Positions 52,595 to 62,361 of a stretch of DNA of 64,000 nt are shown here, one piece after another (position 1 is the first letter of the stretch; each line of letters begins with the position of its first letter). The position numbers and the translations under genes are program-made. The stretch is from Comamonadaceae bacterium (lineage in GTDB: Bacteria > Pseudomonadota > Gammaproteobacteria > Burkholderiales > Burkholderiaceae_C): positions 6,616-70,615 of the forward strand of contig CANCCF010000003.1 of NCBI GenBank assembly GCA_947374485.1. Reading direction: 5' to 3'. The notes under the pieces are model-generated. The model saw only the letters and a list, made by a program, of their open reading frames with translations, did no database searches and was not told where the DNA came from.

Positions 52595-55500
52595 GCGCAC
52601 TGCCCGCCCGGGTGGGCAGCTCCGGCAGCAATCGCAGCGCCTCCTCGTAGGCAAAGTCGCCCATGGCGGCTTCGATGTGTGCGGCGTTGCCGCATACGCG
52701 CCGCAGCAGGGTAGCGTTGCTGTCCCACAGATCCTGGGCCTCGGTGTCGTCGTCCTGCAAGCGCTGCCGTATGGATTGCAGAAGGGCCTGGGCGGCGTGC
52801 TGCTCCTGCGCGCTCAGGCCCTGCACACTGCCTGGCAGCTGCGGCTCCAGCAGGCCGGGTGTGGCCTGCAGCGCCTGCATCAAGGTGGCCAGGGCCTCTG
52901 CCGCCTGGGCTTCTGCTGCTTCCACATCGTCTGCCGGTGCCGACGTGCGCAGGGCGCTTTCCAGGCGCTCGGCACAGGCTTGCACGTGGCCGGCGCCCAG
53001 GTTGCCCGCCACGCCCCTGAGGGTATGGGCCAGGCGCTCGGCGGTGGCCATGTCCGCCGCATCGCGTGCCTGGCGGATATGGAGCAGGGTGTCTTTTTGC
53101 GTGGCAAAAAACTTGCGCAGCATGGCCAGATACAGCCCGGCGTTGTGGTTGGTGCGGGCCAGGCCCAGTTTGGCGTCCAGGCCTGCGATGTGCATGGGCA
53201 GTGCGGCCAGGGCGTCGGCCTGTTGTGGCCCTGCAGCGGCCCTTGCCGCAGCGGGCGGGCTGCTCTGGCCCAGGCCCGCACGCGGCTGTATCCAGCTGAG
53301 CAAGGCTTGCCAGAGCGCCTCGGGGTTGATGGGCTTGGTCACAAAATCGTTCATGCCGGCATCCAGGCAACGTTCGCGGTCCACCTTCATGGCGTTGGCG
53401 GTCATGGCGACGATGGGCAGGTCGGCGCTGCTGTGGGTCTCGCGGATCAGGCGCGAGGCCGTCACGCCATCCATGACCGGCATTTGCATGTCCATCAGCA
53501 CGATGTCATAGGGCAGGCCTTGCGCCCAGCGGGCCTGCACCTGGTGCACGGCGATCTGGCCGTTGTCTGCCACGTCCACCTCCAGGCCGATATCGCGAAG
53601 CAGTTCGCAGGCCACTTGCTGGTTGATCTCGTTGTCTTCCACCAGCAGCACGCGGGCGCCGCTGATGGCTGTCAGCCGGGCTTCCAGGCTGCTGTCCTGG
53701 CGCATTGCCACGTCTGGCACGGCCTGGGCCTGGGTCTGGGCGGCACCCAGGATTTGCATCATGGTGTTGATCAGCAACGAGCTGTTGACCGGTTTGGCCA
53801 GCACATGGTCAATGCCCAGCCGCTCTGCGCCGCGTACCAGTTCCTGGCGCCGGTGCGCCGTGACCATCAGGATGAAGGGCGAGGTGGGGATATGCAGCGC
53901 GCGGATCGCCGCCACCGTTTGCAGGCCGTCCATGCCGGGCATCAGCCAGTCCATCAGCACGAATTCATAGGGGCAGTCGTTGTGGTTGGCCTGGGTCAGC
54001 ATGGCCAGCGCCTGCTGGCCACTGTCTGCGTGGTGTGCGGTAAAGCCCAGGCCCGCGAGCATGTCGCACAGGATGAGGGATGAGGCCTGGTTGTCGTCCA
54101 CCACCAGCACCCGGCGACCGTGCAGGTCCATGGCCGGCCAGGCCATGATTTTCTCAGTCGAGCCGATGCCCAGCCGGGCGGTGAACCAGAAGGTGGAGCC
54201 CTGGCCGGCCTGGCTTTCCACACCCACCGTGCCGCCCATGGCCTGGGCCAGGCTTTTGCAAATGGCCAGCCCCAGGCCCGTGCCACCGTACTGTCGCGTG
54301 GTGGAACTGTCAGCCTGCGCAAAGCTCTTGAAGAGCCGCCCCATTTGCTCCGGGCTCAGGCCGATGCCGGTGTCGCTGACGCGAAAGGCCAGCACCAGCT
54401 CCGCGCCGCCTTGCGACTCCACGGCAATGGCAATGCGCACCTCGCCCGCCTTGGTGAACTTGACCGCATTGTTGGCCATGTTGATGAGCACCTGCCCGAG
54501 CCGCAGGGGGTCACCGATCAGGGTCCTGGGGATGTCAGGGTCGATCGCGCAGAGCAGCTCCAGGCCTTTCTCGTCGACCTTTTCGGACACCAGGTTGACC
54601 ACGTTGTCGATCACCGTGTGCAGCTCGAAGGGCACGGCCTCGATGTCCATCTTGCCGGACTCGATCTTGGAGAAGTCCAGGATGTCGTTGATGATGCCCA
54701 GCAGGTGCTCACCACTGTGCTTGATCTTCTGCAGGTAGTCCCGCACGCGCGCGGGCATGTCGTTCTTCAGGGCCAGGCCGGACAGGCCGATGATGGCGTT
54801 CATGGGGGTGCGGATTTCATGGCTCATGTTGGCCAGAAAGTCCGACTTGGTGCGGGTGGCGTCCTCGGCCTCGTGCAGGGCCTGCTCCAGCGCCGCGTTG
54901 ACGCGCCGCATGTCGTCTTCGGCGGTTTTGAGTTCGGTGACGTCCAGCAGCATGCCGACCATCTCCAGCGCCTGCCCCTGGGCGTCGCGCGTGAGCTGTG
55001 CGGCCAGGCGCACCCAGACGACCCGCCCGTCTTGCGGGCGCCGGTGCGCGCAGACCCGGTCGCAGACTGCCAGCGTGCCTTCGGCCACGCGGCGCAAGTC
55101 CTGCTCGGCCGCTTCCATGGCGGCGCGCTCGCCACTTGCCAGGCGGTGGGCATGCATATCGGCAGCGGTGTGCAGGCCGCCAACGGCCACCGGCTCGCCC
55201 AGGATGTCGCGCGCGCGCTCCGACAGGTAAACGCAATCCGGCGTGTCCTGCACATGGATGCTCCAGCTGCCGGCACGGGTGACCTGCATGGCCTGGTCGT
55301 TCATGTAGTCGGCGCGCTTGAGGGCCACCAGGGAGTGCTGCAGGTTGTCGCTCATGACGGCCAGTGCGCCCAATAGTTGCCCGGGCTCGTCGTCGGGTTC
55401 GGCCAGGTGCGGCGTATCAAAGCGGCCAGCGGCAATGTCATTGGCAATCTGCAATGCCATGGAGAGCGGATCGGTGATGCTCTTGCGCAGCAGCAGGCCC

Positions 55501-56147
55501 AGTGCCAGCAGCAGCAGCAGGGCCAGGCCCAGCGCCACAGCGATGCCGATGCCGATCGTGCGGATGCGCGCATCGGCCCATTCCACCGTTTCACGTTCGA
55601 CCTCCACTTGTTGCAGCTGCACCTCTTCGATCGCCGCCTTGTGCTGCAAAAAGGCAGTCTGCAGGGCCTGCAGGACGCGCTGCATCACGATGCGGTTTTG
55701 CTGGCGCACGGCGGGAATCAGTTCGCTGTAGGCCGTGTCATAGAAGGCCATGGCCGGCTGGTGCGCGCCGTTCATCAGCAGCTCCTGCACGCGGGGGTCC
55801 AGCGCCTGGCCCTGCCAATAGGCATGGGCGCGCCGGTAGGCGGCACGCAGTTTGGAGAGCCGGGCAACCAGCACATCCTGTTCGGCCTCGTCCTGGCTGG
55901 CCACCAGTTGCAGGCAAACCAGTTGAGACTCGACGATGTACAGGGCCGGCGGCAGCAAGTCGGTGTTGAGATCCTTGCCCACCATGAGGCGATCGAACAC
56001 CGGGCCCTTGATGGCGATTTCGCTGGCCGAGCGGTAGGTCCAGAAACCGAGCGCCGCGACGATCAGGACCAACAGCAGAAAGCCCAGGGCCAGGCGGCGT
56101 GACAGGCGCAGGCTTCTGATGGCAGCAATGATGGTTCCCACCCGCAT
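52575..56147 (-). CDS. Hybrid sensor histidine kinase with two receiver domains and HPt
   Basis: 1190 residues from ATG 56147 (a GTG at 56180 is possible). Order: membrane helix 1 (about 19-38), periplasmic helical sensor (about 39-195), helix 2 (about 199-220), HAMP, PAS (about 285-405), HisKA with H443 in [14 protein letters not shown], HATPase ([26 protein letters not shown]), receiver 1 ([21 protein letters not shown]), receiver 2 ([23 protein letters not shown]), HPt ([17 protein letters not shown]). This is a BarA/ArcB-type phosphorelay. Its output regulator is not in the window. It diverges from a periplasmic solute-binding protein gene 120 bases away. Confidence 0.9.
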   Translation of the reverse strand: MRVGTIIAAIRSLRLSRRLALGFLLLVLIVAALGFWTYRSASEIAIKGPVFDRLMVGKDLNTDLLPPALYIVESQLVCLQLVASQDEAEQDVLVARLSKLRAAYRRAHAYWQGQALDPRVQELLMNGAHQPAMAFYDTAYSELIPAVRQQNRIVMQRVLQALQTAFLQHKAAIEEVQLQQVEVERETVEWADARIRTIGIGIAVALGLALLLLLALGLLLRKSITDPLSMALQIANDIAAGRFDTPHLAEPDDEPGQLLGALAVMSDNLQHSLVALKRADYMNDQAMQVTRAGSWSIHVQDTPDCVYLSERARDILGEPVAVGGLHTAADMHAHRLASGERAAMEAAEQDLRRVAEGTLAVCDRVCAHRRPQDGRVVWVRLAAQLTRDAQGQALEMVGMLLDVTELKTAEDDMRRVNAALEQALHEAEDATRTKSDFLANMSHEIRTPMNAIIGLSGLALKNDMPARVRDYLQKIKHSGEHLLGIINDILDFSKIESGKMDIEAVPFELHTVIDNVVNLVSEKVDEKGLELLCAIDPDIPRTLIGDPLRLGQVLINMANNAVKFTKAGEVRIAIAVESQGGAELVLAFRVSDTGIGLSPEQMGRLFKSFAQADSSTTRQYGGTGLGLAICKSLAQAMGGTVGVESQAGQGSTFWFTARLGIGSTEKIMAWPAMDLHGRRVLVVDDNQASSLILCDMLAGLGFTAHHADSGQQALAMLTQANHNDCPYEFVLMDWLMPGMDGLQTVAAIRALHIPTSPFILMVTAHRRQELVRGAERLGIDHVLAKPVNSSLLINTMMQILGAAQTQAQAVPDVAMRQDSSLEARLTAISGARVLLVEDNEINQQVACELLRDIGLEVDVADNGQIAVHQVQARWAQGLPYDIVLMDMQMPVMDGVTASRLIRETHSSADLPIVAMTANAMKVDRERCLDAGMNDFVTKPINPEALWQALLSWIQPRAGLGQSSPPAAARAAAGPQQADALAALPMHIAGLDAKLGLARTNHNAGLYLAMLRKFFATQKDTLLHIRQARDAADMATAERLAHTLRGVAGNLGAGHVQACAERLESALRTSAPADDVEAAEAQAAEALATLMQALQATPGLLEPQLPGSVQGLSAQEQHAAQALLQSIRQRLQDDDTEAQDLWDSNATLLRRVCGNAAHIEAAMGDFAYEEALRLLPELPTRAGSALTTPAP

Positions 56148-56267
56148 CCCCTTCCCCAAGCACCAAGGCTTGATGAACACTTATTCGCACGATACTATGA
56201 ACCCGCAGCTTTTCACAATGGCCTGCGAGAACAGCACGGCCTGGCTGCCAACCAGAGGGGAGTTCCC

Positions 56268-57620
56268 ATGCCAATATCCACATGCCCGAGGTTCACCAAC
56301 GCCATCGCCCTGTATGCGGCCCGCTCTGCGGCCTGTTTTGCTGTGCTGGCATATGCCGCAGCAGCGGCGGGTGCCCAGGAGTTCAAGGGCTACACGCTCA
56401 AGGTCAAGCTGCTGGCTGGCAACCAGTATGAGGCGCTGTATACCGTGATTCCCGAATGGGAGAGCCGCACCGGCGCCAAGGTGGAGGTCTTGGCGCACAA
56501 GAACTACTTCGAACTCGACAAGGAAATCAAGGAAGACATTGCCCAGCGCAGGATCGACTACTGTGTAGCCTCCAACCACACCAGCTTCGCACCCCAGTAC
56601 GGTGACATGTACCGCGACCTCAAGACTCTGCTGCCCGCCAGCCACCTGAGCCAGTTCGGCAAACGGGTTATGGAGCATGCCGTGTTGGACGGCTCACTGG
56701 TGCAACTGCCACGCCATTCCGACACCAGCCAGCTCTACTACAACAAGAAGCTCTATGCGAATGCAGAGAACCAGTCCGCCTACAGGGCGAGGTTCGGCAA
56801 GGAACTGGCGGTGCCCGACACCTGGGTGGAATTTACCCAGCAGGCCAAGTTTTTCAGCAAGCCCCCGGGCATCTACGGCACGCAGTTCCCCGGCAAGGAT
56901 GAGGCTTTTACCGGACGCTTTTATGAAATGCTGGTGGTCGAAGGCGGACAGCTATTCGACAAGAATTGGCGCCCTGCGTTCAACTCGGCTGCGGGTGAAC
57001 GCGCGTTGAATTTTTTTGTCGACCTGTACCGCGCCGGCGCGGTGCCCAAAGGGGTGCCCAATTACCTCTGGGATGATTTGGGCAAGGGCTTCGCCAGCGG
57101 CACGATTGCACTGGACCTGGACTGGGGTGGCTTTGCTGCGTATTTCAACGACCCCAAGACCTCCAAAATTGTCGGCAACGTGGGCATTGCCCGCGCGCCC
57201 AAAGGCTCCTCAGGCAGGCGCACCGGGTGGTCCGGGTCGCACAGCTTCTCCATCACCCGGGCCTGCGACAACCCCAAAGCAGCCGCCAGCTTTGTGATGG
57301 CGCTGACCAGCCTGGACGCGCAACTGCGCGAGGCCCGTGGCGGTCTGCTGCCAACCCGCATCGACGCCCAGATGCAAATTGCCGAAGAACTGGCGAAGCA
57401 AGGCGACAAATTCATGCTGGAGGTATTCCAGACCATTGGCAAGGGCATGGCCGAAGACGCCTTCACCCCGCCGCTGACGCCCGAGTGGATCGAGGCCTCC
57501 AACGCCATGTGGCCCGAGCTGCAAAAAGCCGTTCTGGGTGAAAAGACCAGCAAGCAGGCGCTCGACGATGCGGCGAAAAAAGTGCTGGCCATCATGCAGG
57601 ACGCCGGGCGTTTGAGGTAG
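56268..57620 (+). CDS. Periplasmic solute-binding protein (family 1, sugar-type)
   Basis: 450 residues with a signal peptide (ALYAARSAACFAVLAYAAAAAGAQ). The mature part has the family 1 binding fold: YTLKVKLLAGNQYEALYTVIPEWESRTGAKVEVLAHKNYFELDKEIKEDIA, QLYYNKKLYAN, VPDTWVEFTQQAKFF, and TGWSGSHSFSITRACDNPKAAASFVMAL. No permease or ATPase genes follow; it is a stand-alone binding protein. Divergent transcription from the hybrid histidine kinase suggests that it presents a ligand to that kinase, or serves a transporter encoded elsewhere. Confidence 0.82.
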   Translation: MPISTCPRFTNAIALYAARSAACFAVLAYAAAAAGAQEFKGYTLKVKLLAGNQYEALYTVIPEWESRTGAKVEVLAHKNYFELDKEIKEDIAQRRIDYCVASNHTSFAPQYGDMYRDLKTLLPASHLSQFGKRVMEHAVLDGSLVQLPRHSDTSQLYYNKKLYANAENQSAYRARFGKELAVPDTWVEFTQQAKFFSKPPGIYGTQFPGKDEAFTGRFYEMLVVEGGQLFDKNWRPAFNSAAGERALNFFVDLYRAGAVPKGVPNYLWDDLGKGFASGTIALDLDWGGFAAYFNDPKTSKIVGNVGIARAPKGSSGRRTGWSGSHSFSITRACDNPKAAASFVMALTSLDAQLREARGGLLPTRIDAQMQIAEELAKQGDKFMLEVFQTIGKGMAEDAFTPPLTPEWIEASNAMWPELQKAVLGEKTSKQALDDAAKKVLAIMQDAGRLR

Positions 57621-57625
57621 CCAGC

Positions 57626-59947
57626 TCAGGGCTTGCTGCCGAACAGGTCTTTCAGGCGCTGCAGCAGGTCCAGGTCCACATTCGGTGTGGCGGCATTCTG
57701 GAACTCGTCCCACACCCAGTCGCCCGCCACCTGCGACACACCGGGGGGCTGCGGCATCTGGTAGACCGGTTTGCCGTTCAGGGCCACGCGCATGAAGTCG
57801 GTCCAGATGGGCAGCGCCAGGGTGGCGCCAAACTCGCGCCCACCCAGGCTTTGTGGCTCGTCATAGCCCATCCAGGCCACTGCCGTGGTGGGTCCGCTGT
57901 AGCCGGCAAACCAGCCGTCCACCGCGTCGCTGCTGGTGCCGGTCTTGCCCGCCAGGTCCGGGCGGCCGAGCTTTTGCGCCGCTGCGGCCGTGCCGCTTAC
58001 CGTGACCTCGTGCAGCAGACTGGTGGTGACGAAGGCGTTGCGAGCGTCAAGCACACGGTCGGCCTCCTGCGCCACGGCCACGGGCTTGGCCTCGAACAAC
58101 AGGGCACCGCGTGCATCCACCACCTTCTGGATCAGGTAGGGGGTGATGGCAAAGCCGCCATTCGCAAACACCGAATAGGCGCCCGCCATTTGCAGCGGCG
58201 TGACCGAGCCGGTGCCCAGCGCCAGGGTGTAGTTCACGGGCTGCTTGGTCGGGTCCAGGCCAAAGCGGGGCAAAAAGTCGTGCGCGTACTGCGGCGTGAT
58301 GGCGCGCAACAGGCGCACCGCCGCCACGTTTTTGGACAGGGCCAGCGCATGGCGCAGGGTGATGGCGCCCTCGTACACGTCGTCGTCGTTTTGCGGCGTC
58401 CAGGGCTGCCCGCCGGTTTCCGCACTGGTGAGCGTAAGAGGTTCGTCATTGACCTGGCTGCCCGGCCCGTAACCCTTTTCCAGCGCGGCGGAATAAATGA
58501 AAGGCTTCATGGCCGAGCCGGGCTGGCGCCAGGCCTGCGTGACGTGGTTGAAGGGGCTGGCCGAAAAATCAAAGCCGCCCACCAGTGCGCGGTAAGCGCC
58601 AGTCTGGTTGTTCAGCGCCACGAAGGCCGCGCCCACACTGGGCAACTGGGTGATGGCCCAGCGCCCTTTGGCGTCTTGCTGCACGCGGATCACCGAACCC
58701 GCCTTGAGCTTGAGCGCAGCCGGTGCCTTGGGTGACAGGGCGTTGGCGGCCCAGCGCAGGCCATCGGCGGCCAGGGTGATTTCGTCGCCATTGGCCAGCA
58801 CGGCGCGCAGGCTTTGCGGTGTGACAGATGTGGCCACAGCAGCCTGCATCCTGTCACTGGCGGGGTGCTGGGCCAGCGTGGCCTCGATCAGTTTCTGGCG
58901 CTCGGTGCCCTGGGCGGGCAGGGTGATGCTGGCCTCGGCCCCGCGGTAGCCGTGGCGCTGGTCATAGGCCAGCACGTTGCGGCGCACGGCCTCATAGGCG
59001 GCCTCCTGCTCGGCGTTGACCACCGTGGTGGTGACGCTGATGCCGCGCGTGTAGGCCTCGTCCTTGAACTGGGCCACCATGGCCAGGCGCACCATCTCGG
59101 CCACATACTGGGCGTGCGCGCTGTAGCTCTGGCCTTCCATGCGCACGTGCAAATCTTCGGTTTGCGCGGCCTTGAGTTGGGCTTCGGTAATAAAACCGAG
59201 GTCATGCATGCGCTTCAACACTAGGCGCTGGCGGGCCTGCGCGCGCTTGGGGTTGGCAACCGGGTTGACCGTGCTGGGCGCCTGCGGCAGCCCGGCCAGC
59301 ATCGCGGCCTGGGCAATGCTGACGTCCTTCAAGGGCTTGCCAAAGTAGATGCGCGCCGCGCTGCTGAAGCCGTAGGCGCGCTGGCCGAGATAAACCTGGT
59401 TCATGTAGAGCTCCAGGATCTGGTCTTTGGAGAGCGTGCGCTCAATCTTGTAGGCCAGCATGACCTCGGTGAGCTTGCGCGAAAACACTTTTTCTTTGGT
59501 CAGAAAAAAGTCACGCGCCACCTGCATGGTGATGGTCGAGGCCCCTTGCTTCAAGCCACCCGTGAGGTCGGCAATCACGGCGCGCGCCACGCCCTTGAAG
59601 TCGACACCACCGTGCTCGTAGAAGCGCGCATCTTCAATCGCCAGCAGGGCCTTCTTCTGGATCTCGGGAATGTCCTTGATGGCAATGAACTCGCGCCGCT
59701 CCTGGCCGAACTCGCCAATCAAAATGCCCTCGCTGCTGTACACGCGCAAGGGAATTTTGGGCCGGTAGTCGACCAGCGCGTCCAGGCTGGGCAGGTCCAA
59801 GGGGGTGGCGGCGAAGGCCGCAACGCCGCACAGTGCCCAGGCACAGAGCACACGGGTGAGAAACAGGGCGAATGAAGAATTCAAGGTCGTGAGCGCCGCA
59901 GGGGCTGCGTGGTTGGCGCTGGCAGGCGCTGGGGGCCGCAATGGCAA
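57626..59947 (-). CDS. mrcA: Class A penicillin-binding protein (PBP1A-like)
   Basis: Up to 773 residues. After an N-terminal anchor (FLTRVLCAWALCGVAAFAATP) comes a glycosyltransferase domain (IEDARFYEHGGVDFKGVARAVIADLTGGLKQGASTITMQVARDFFL, MNQVYLGQRAYGFSSAARIYFGK) and a transpeptidase domain with active-site SAMK (QPGSAMKPFIYSAAL), SKN (LALSKNVAAVRLL) and KTGTSS motifs. It polymerises and crosslinks peptidoglycan. The 5' end is uncertain: the longest frame begins at a TTG at 59947, and TTG 59884 is another candidate. The gene lies convergent to the binding-protein gene with only five bases between the stops. Confidence 0.9.
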   Translation of the reverse strand: MPLRPPAPASANHAAPAALTTLNSSFALFLTRVLCAWALCGVAAFAATPLDLPSLDALVDYRPKIPLRVYSSEGILIGEFGQERREFIAIKDIPEIQKKALLAIEDARFYEHGGVDFKGVARAVIADLTGGLKQGASTITMQVARDFFLTKEKVFSRKLTEVMLAYKIERTLSKDQILELYMNQVYLGQRAYGFSSAARIYFGKPLKDVSIAQAAMLAGLPQAPSTVNPVANPKRAQARQRLVLKRMHDLGFITEAQLKAAQTEDLHVRMEGQSYSAHAQYVAEMVRLAMVAQFKDEAYTRGISVTTTVVNAEQEAAYEAVRRNVLAYDQRHGYRGAEASITLPAQGTERQKLIEATLAQHPASDRMQAAVATSVTPQSLRAVLANGDEITLAADGLRWAANALSPKAPAALKLKAGSVIRVQQDAKGRWAITQLPSVGAAFVALNNQTGAYRALVGGFDFSASPFNHVTQAWRQPGSAMKPFIYSAALEKGYGPGSQVNDEPLTLTSAETGGQPWTPQNDDDVYEGAITLRHALALSKNVAAVRLLRAITPQYAHDFLPRFGLDPTKQPVNYTLALGTGSVTPLQMAGAYSVFANGGFAITPYLIQKVVDARGALLFEAKPVAVAQEADRVLDARNAFVTTSLLHEVTVSGTAAAAQKLGRPDLAGKTGTSSDAVDGWFAGYSGPTTAVAWMGYDEPQSLGGREFGATLALPIWTDFMRVALNGKPVYQMPQPPGVSQVAGDWVWDEFQNAATPNVDLDLLQRLKDLFGSKP

Positions 59948-60045
59948 GGGCCCTGATTATCGCAAGCCGGGTTGCGACCGCGCCGGGCGCGCGCTTTGCA
60001 GTTGTAAATTTGGGTTAATTGGTGGACAAAGCAATTGCCAGGCAA

Positions 60046-60234
60046 TCAGGAAAGGCGCTTGATTTCGGCGGCGCGCATCAGCATCTCGAGCTGGGTTTCC
60101 AAGCGTATCACCCGCTCGGTGAGCTGCTCGATTTTGGCCTGCTGCTGCTTCATGGCCTCGGACTGGGACCGCACCCGGTCTTCGAGTTTGATCATGGAGG
60201 TCAGCGCCCCCCACACCTTGTCGGTCACGCCCAT
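60046..60234 (-). CDS. Small coiled-coil protein of unknown function
   Basis: 62 residues: MGVTDKVWGALTSMIKLEDRVRSQSEAMKQQQAKIEQLTERVIRLETQLEMLMRAAEIKRLS. The central part has heptad leucine/isoleucine spacing typical of a short coiled coil. No membrane helix or signal. The start is 14 bases after the stop of the helix-type regulator-like gene, so the two probably form one operon. No family recognised. Confidence 0.65.
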   Translation of the reverse strand: MGVTDKVWGALTSMIKLEDRVRSQSEAMKQQQAKIEQLTERVIRLETQLEMLMRAAEIKRLS

Positions 60235-60247
60235 GGTGTGGCCTGCA

Positions 60248-60571
60248 TCAGTTGGCCTTGTCCAGACGGGCCTTCAAGGACTTTGCCGCCTTGGCCGCCG
60301 CTTGCTCCATGCGGGCAATACGTTGGTTGCTGGCCGCCATGAAGGCCAGCGCGTCGTCGATGGCGGCACCGGCGCGGTCGGCAGCGCCTTTGGCGGCATC
60401 AGCCAGTGCGCCCAACTCCTGATCGGCCTCGCTGGAGGCGTAGGCAAACGCACCCCGTCGCATCAGTTCGGACACCGGCATGTCGAACTTTTTGGCCTTG
60501 GCCGTGATGGCCCTTTTGTCACCCGGCGTGGTCTGCACCACGATGCGTTCAACCGCTGTTGCTGCTGCCAT
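60248..60571 (-). CDS. Hypothetical protein with ribbon-helix-helix-like N-terminus
   Basis: About 107 residues from ATG 60571 behind GGAGGAGCAAAAC. The N-terminal ~45 residues (ERIVVQTTPGDKRAITAKAKKFDMPVSELMRRGAFAY) follow the strand-helix-helix pattern of RHH DNA-binding proteins, with VVQTTPGDK as the strand. The rest is helical and alanine-rich (coiled-coil like). The promoter region carries two tandem ATGTACAT palindromes, which would suit a self-regulating RHH protein. DNA binding is inferred, not certain. Confidence 0.65.
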   Translation of the reverse strand: MAAATAVERIVVQTTPGDKRAITAKAKKFDMPVSELMRRGAFAYASSEADQELGALADAAKGAADRAGAAIDDALAFMAASNQRIARMEQAAAKAAKSLKARLDKAN

Positions 60572-60594
60572 GTTTTGCTCCTCCACAAAGGGAC

Positions 60595-60614
60595 TATGTA
60601 CATTCTATGTACAT
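60595..60614. promoter_or_regulatory. Tandem TATGTACAT palindromes, candidate operator
   Basis: TATGTACAT occurs at 60595-60603 and 60606-60614, one helical turn (11 bases) apart; the ATGTACAT core of each is a perfect palindrome. They lie 24-43 bases upstream of the RHH-like gene start and just after the garR stop, where RHH repressors often bind in tandem. Confidence 0.55.
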
Positions 60615-60626
60615 GGCCAAAACGGG

Positions 60627-61532
60627 TCAAGCCGTGTGGGATGGAGCCGCTGCTCCCAGTTGGTGATTGCCCATGATCTCCAGCGCCTGCACCAGGCCGC
60701 TGTGGTCACTCTGCTCCAGGCCGTGGGCGGCGCAGACCTGCATCAGTTGCGCCACGCTGGCGGTTTGCGGCAAGGACAGGCCCAGGCTCTTGGCACCGGC
60801 CAGGGCCAGGCCAATGTCTTTCTGGTGCAGGGCGATGCGAAAGCCGGGCTTGAAGGTGCGATTCACCATGCGCTCGCCGTGCACTTCCAGAATGCGCGAG
60901 GCGGCAAAGCCGCCCATCAGGGCCTGGCGCACCTTGGCCGGGTCGGCACCGGCCTTGCTGGCGAATAACAAGGCTTCGCCCACAGCGGCAATGTTCAGCG
61001 CCACGATGATCTGGTTGGCCACCTTGCAGGTCTGACCGTCGCCAGTGCCGCCCACCAGGGTGATGTTCTTGCCCATGTGTTGCAGGAGTGGCAGCAGGGC
61101 CGCAAAGGTGTTATCAGTCGCACCCACCATGATGGTGAGACTCGCAGCCTTGGCGCCCACTTCGCCACCGGACACGGGCGCGTCCATGTAGTCGCAGCCC
61201 AGGGCGTTGATGCGCGCGGCAAAGTCTTTGGTGGCCACGGGCGAGATAGAGCTCATGTCGACCACGGTCTTGCCTTCGCTCAAACCGGCGGCCACGCCGT
61301 TCGCGCCAAACAGCACGGTTTCTACATCCGGCGTATCGGGCAACATCAGGAAGACGATGTCAGCCTTTTGCGCAACTTCTGTGGCACTGGCGCAGGCCAG
61401 GCCGCCCGCCTCCAGCAGGCTGGCAGGGATGCTGCTGCGGGTGTGCAGATGCACCGTGTGACCCGCGGCGATGAGGTGCGCGGCCATGGGGGCACCCATG
61501 ATGCCCAGGCCAATAAATCCAAGTGTGCGCAT
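60627..61532 (-). CDS. garR: 2-hydroxy-3-oxopropionate (tartronate semialdehyde) reductase
   Basis: 301 residues from ATG 61532 behind GGAAC. The family features are LGFIGLGIMGAPMAAHLIAAGH (NADPH-binding fold), DAPVSGGEVGAKAASLTIMVG (substrate loop) and GQTCKVANQIIVALNIAAVGEAL with the catalytic lysine, then FRIALHQKDIGLAL. It reduces tartronate semialdehyde to glycerate. It follows garL by 18 bases, completing glucarate/galactarate breakdown. Confidence 0.9.
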   Translation of the reverse strand: MRTLGFIGLGIMGAPMAAHLIAAGHTVHLHTRSSIPASLLEAGGLACASATEVAQKADIVFLMLPDTPDVETVLFGANGVAAGLSEGKTVVDMSSISPVATKDFAARINALGCDYMDAPVSGGEVGAKAASLTIMVGATDNTFAALLPLLQHMGKNITLVGGTGDGQTCKVANQIIVALNIAAVGEALLFASKAGADPAKVRQALMGGFAASRILEVHGERMVNRTFKPGFRIALHQKDIGLALAGAKSLGLSLPQTASVAQLMQVCAAHGLEQSDHSGLVQALEIMGNHQLGAAAPSHTA

Positions 61533-61550
61533 TGAAAGTTCCAAAAAAAG

Positions 61551-62333
61551 TTAAACGGCGTAGCGGTCTTTGAGGGCCTGCGTGGCACTGCGAAATGCGC
61601 CCAGGTCGCTGCCCACGGCAACAAAAGTGGCGCCCATCTCCATGTAGCGGCGCGCATCGGCTTCGACCGGCGCCAGGATGCCGCTGGCCTTGCCCGCGGC
61701 TTTGGCGGCGGCAAAAATGTGCGCGATGGCGACTTGCACCTCCGGGTGCGCGGCATTGCCCAGGTGGCCGTAGGTGGCAGCCAGGTCGCTGGGTCCGACG
61801 AACACGCCATCTACACCGGGAGTGGCGGCAATCTGGTCCACAGCAGCCACGCCCTCTGGGCTTTCGATCTGCACCATCACGCTGATGTGGCGGTTGATCT
61901 CCTGAAAGTAATTCGGCACGGTTCCGTAGCGGTTGCTGCGCTGCGCCACCGAGACGCCGCGCACGCCCTCGGGCGGGTAGCGGGTGGCGGCAACGGCCTG
62001 CTCTGCGTCCTCCGCGCTTTGCACCATGGGGATCAAAAAATTATAAAAACCCGCATCCAGCAGGCGCTTGATTTCCACCGTGTTGTTGCTGGTGGGCCGC
62101 ACCACCGGCGCACTGCGGCTGTCCTTGAGGGCCATGAGTTGCGGCACAAAGGTGATGGCGTCATTGGGCGAGTGCTCGCCGTCCAGCAGGATCCAGTCGA
62201 AACCGGCCACGCCCAGCACCTCGGTGGCAATCGGGCTGGCCAGCGAGCACCAGCAGCCAATCAGGCGCTGGCCCGCGAGCAGTTGCTGCTTGAAGGCGTT
62301 GGGGAAGGATTGGTAGGGTGTGTGTTGTGTCAT
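61551..62333 (-). CDS. garL: 2-dehydro-3-deoxyglucarate aldolase (HpcH/HpaI family)
   Basis: 260 residues from ATG 62333. Motifs: [81 protein letters not shown] and [35 protein letters not shown]. It splits 2-keto-3-deoxyglucarate into pyruvate and tartronate semialdehyde. The YNFLIPMV region is typical of GarL rather than HpaI, and its place between garD and garR supports this. Confidence 0.9.
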   Translation of the reverse strand: MTQHTPYQSFPNAFKQQLLAGQRLIGCWCSLASPIATEVLGVAGFDWILLDGEHSPNDAITFVPQLMALKDSRSAPVVRPTSNNTVEIKRLLDAGFYNFLIPMVQSAEDAEQAVAATRYPPEGVRGVSVAQRSNRYGTVPNYFQEINRHISVMVQIESPEGVAAVDQIAATPGVDGVFVGPSDLAATYGHLGNAAHPEVQVAIAHIFAAAKAAGKASGILAPVEADARRYMEMGATFVAVGSDLGAFRSATQALKDRYAV

Positions 62334-62361
62334 GGCTTGGGGCCTCAGGAATTCCGGCAAA

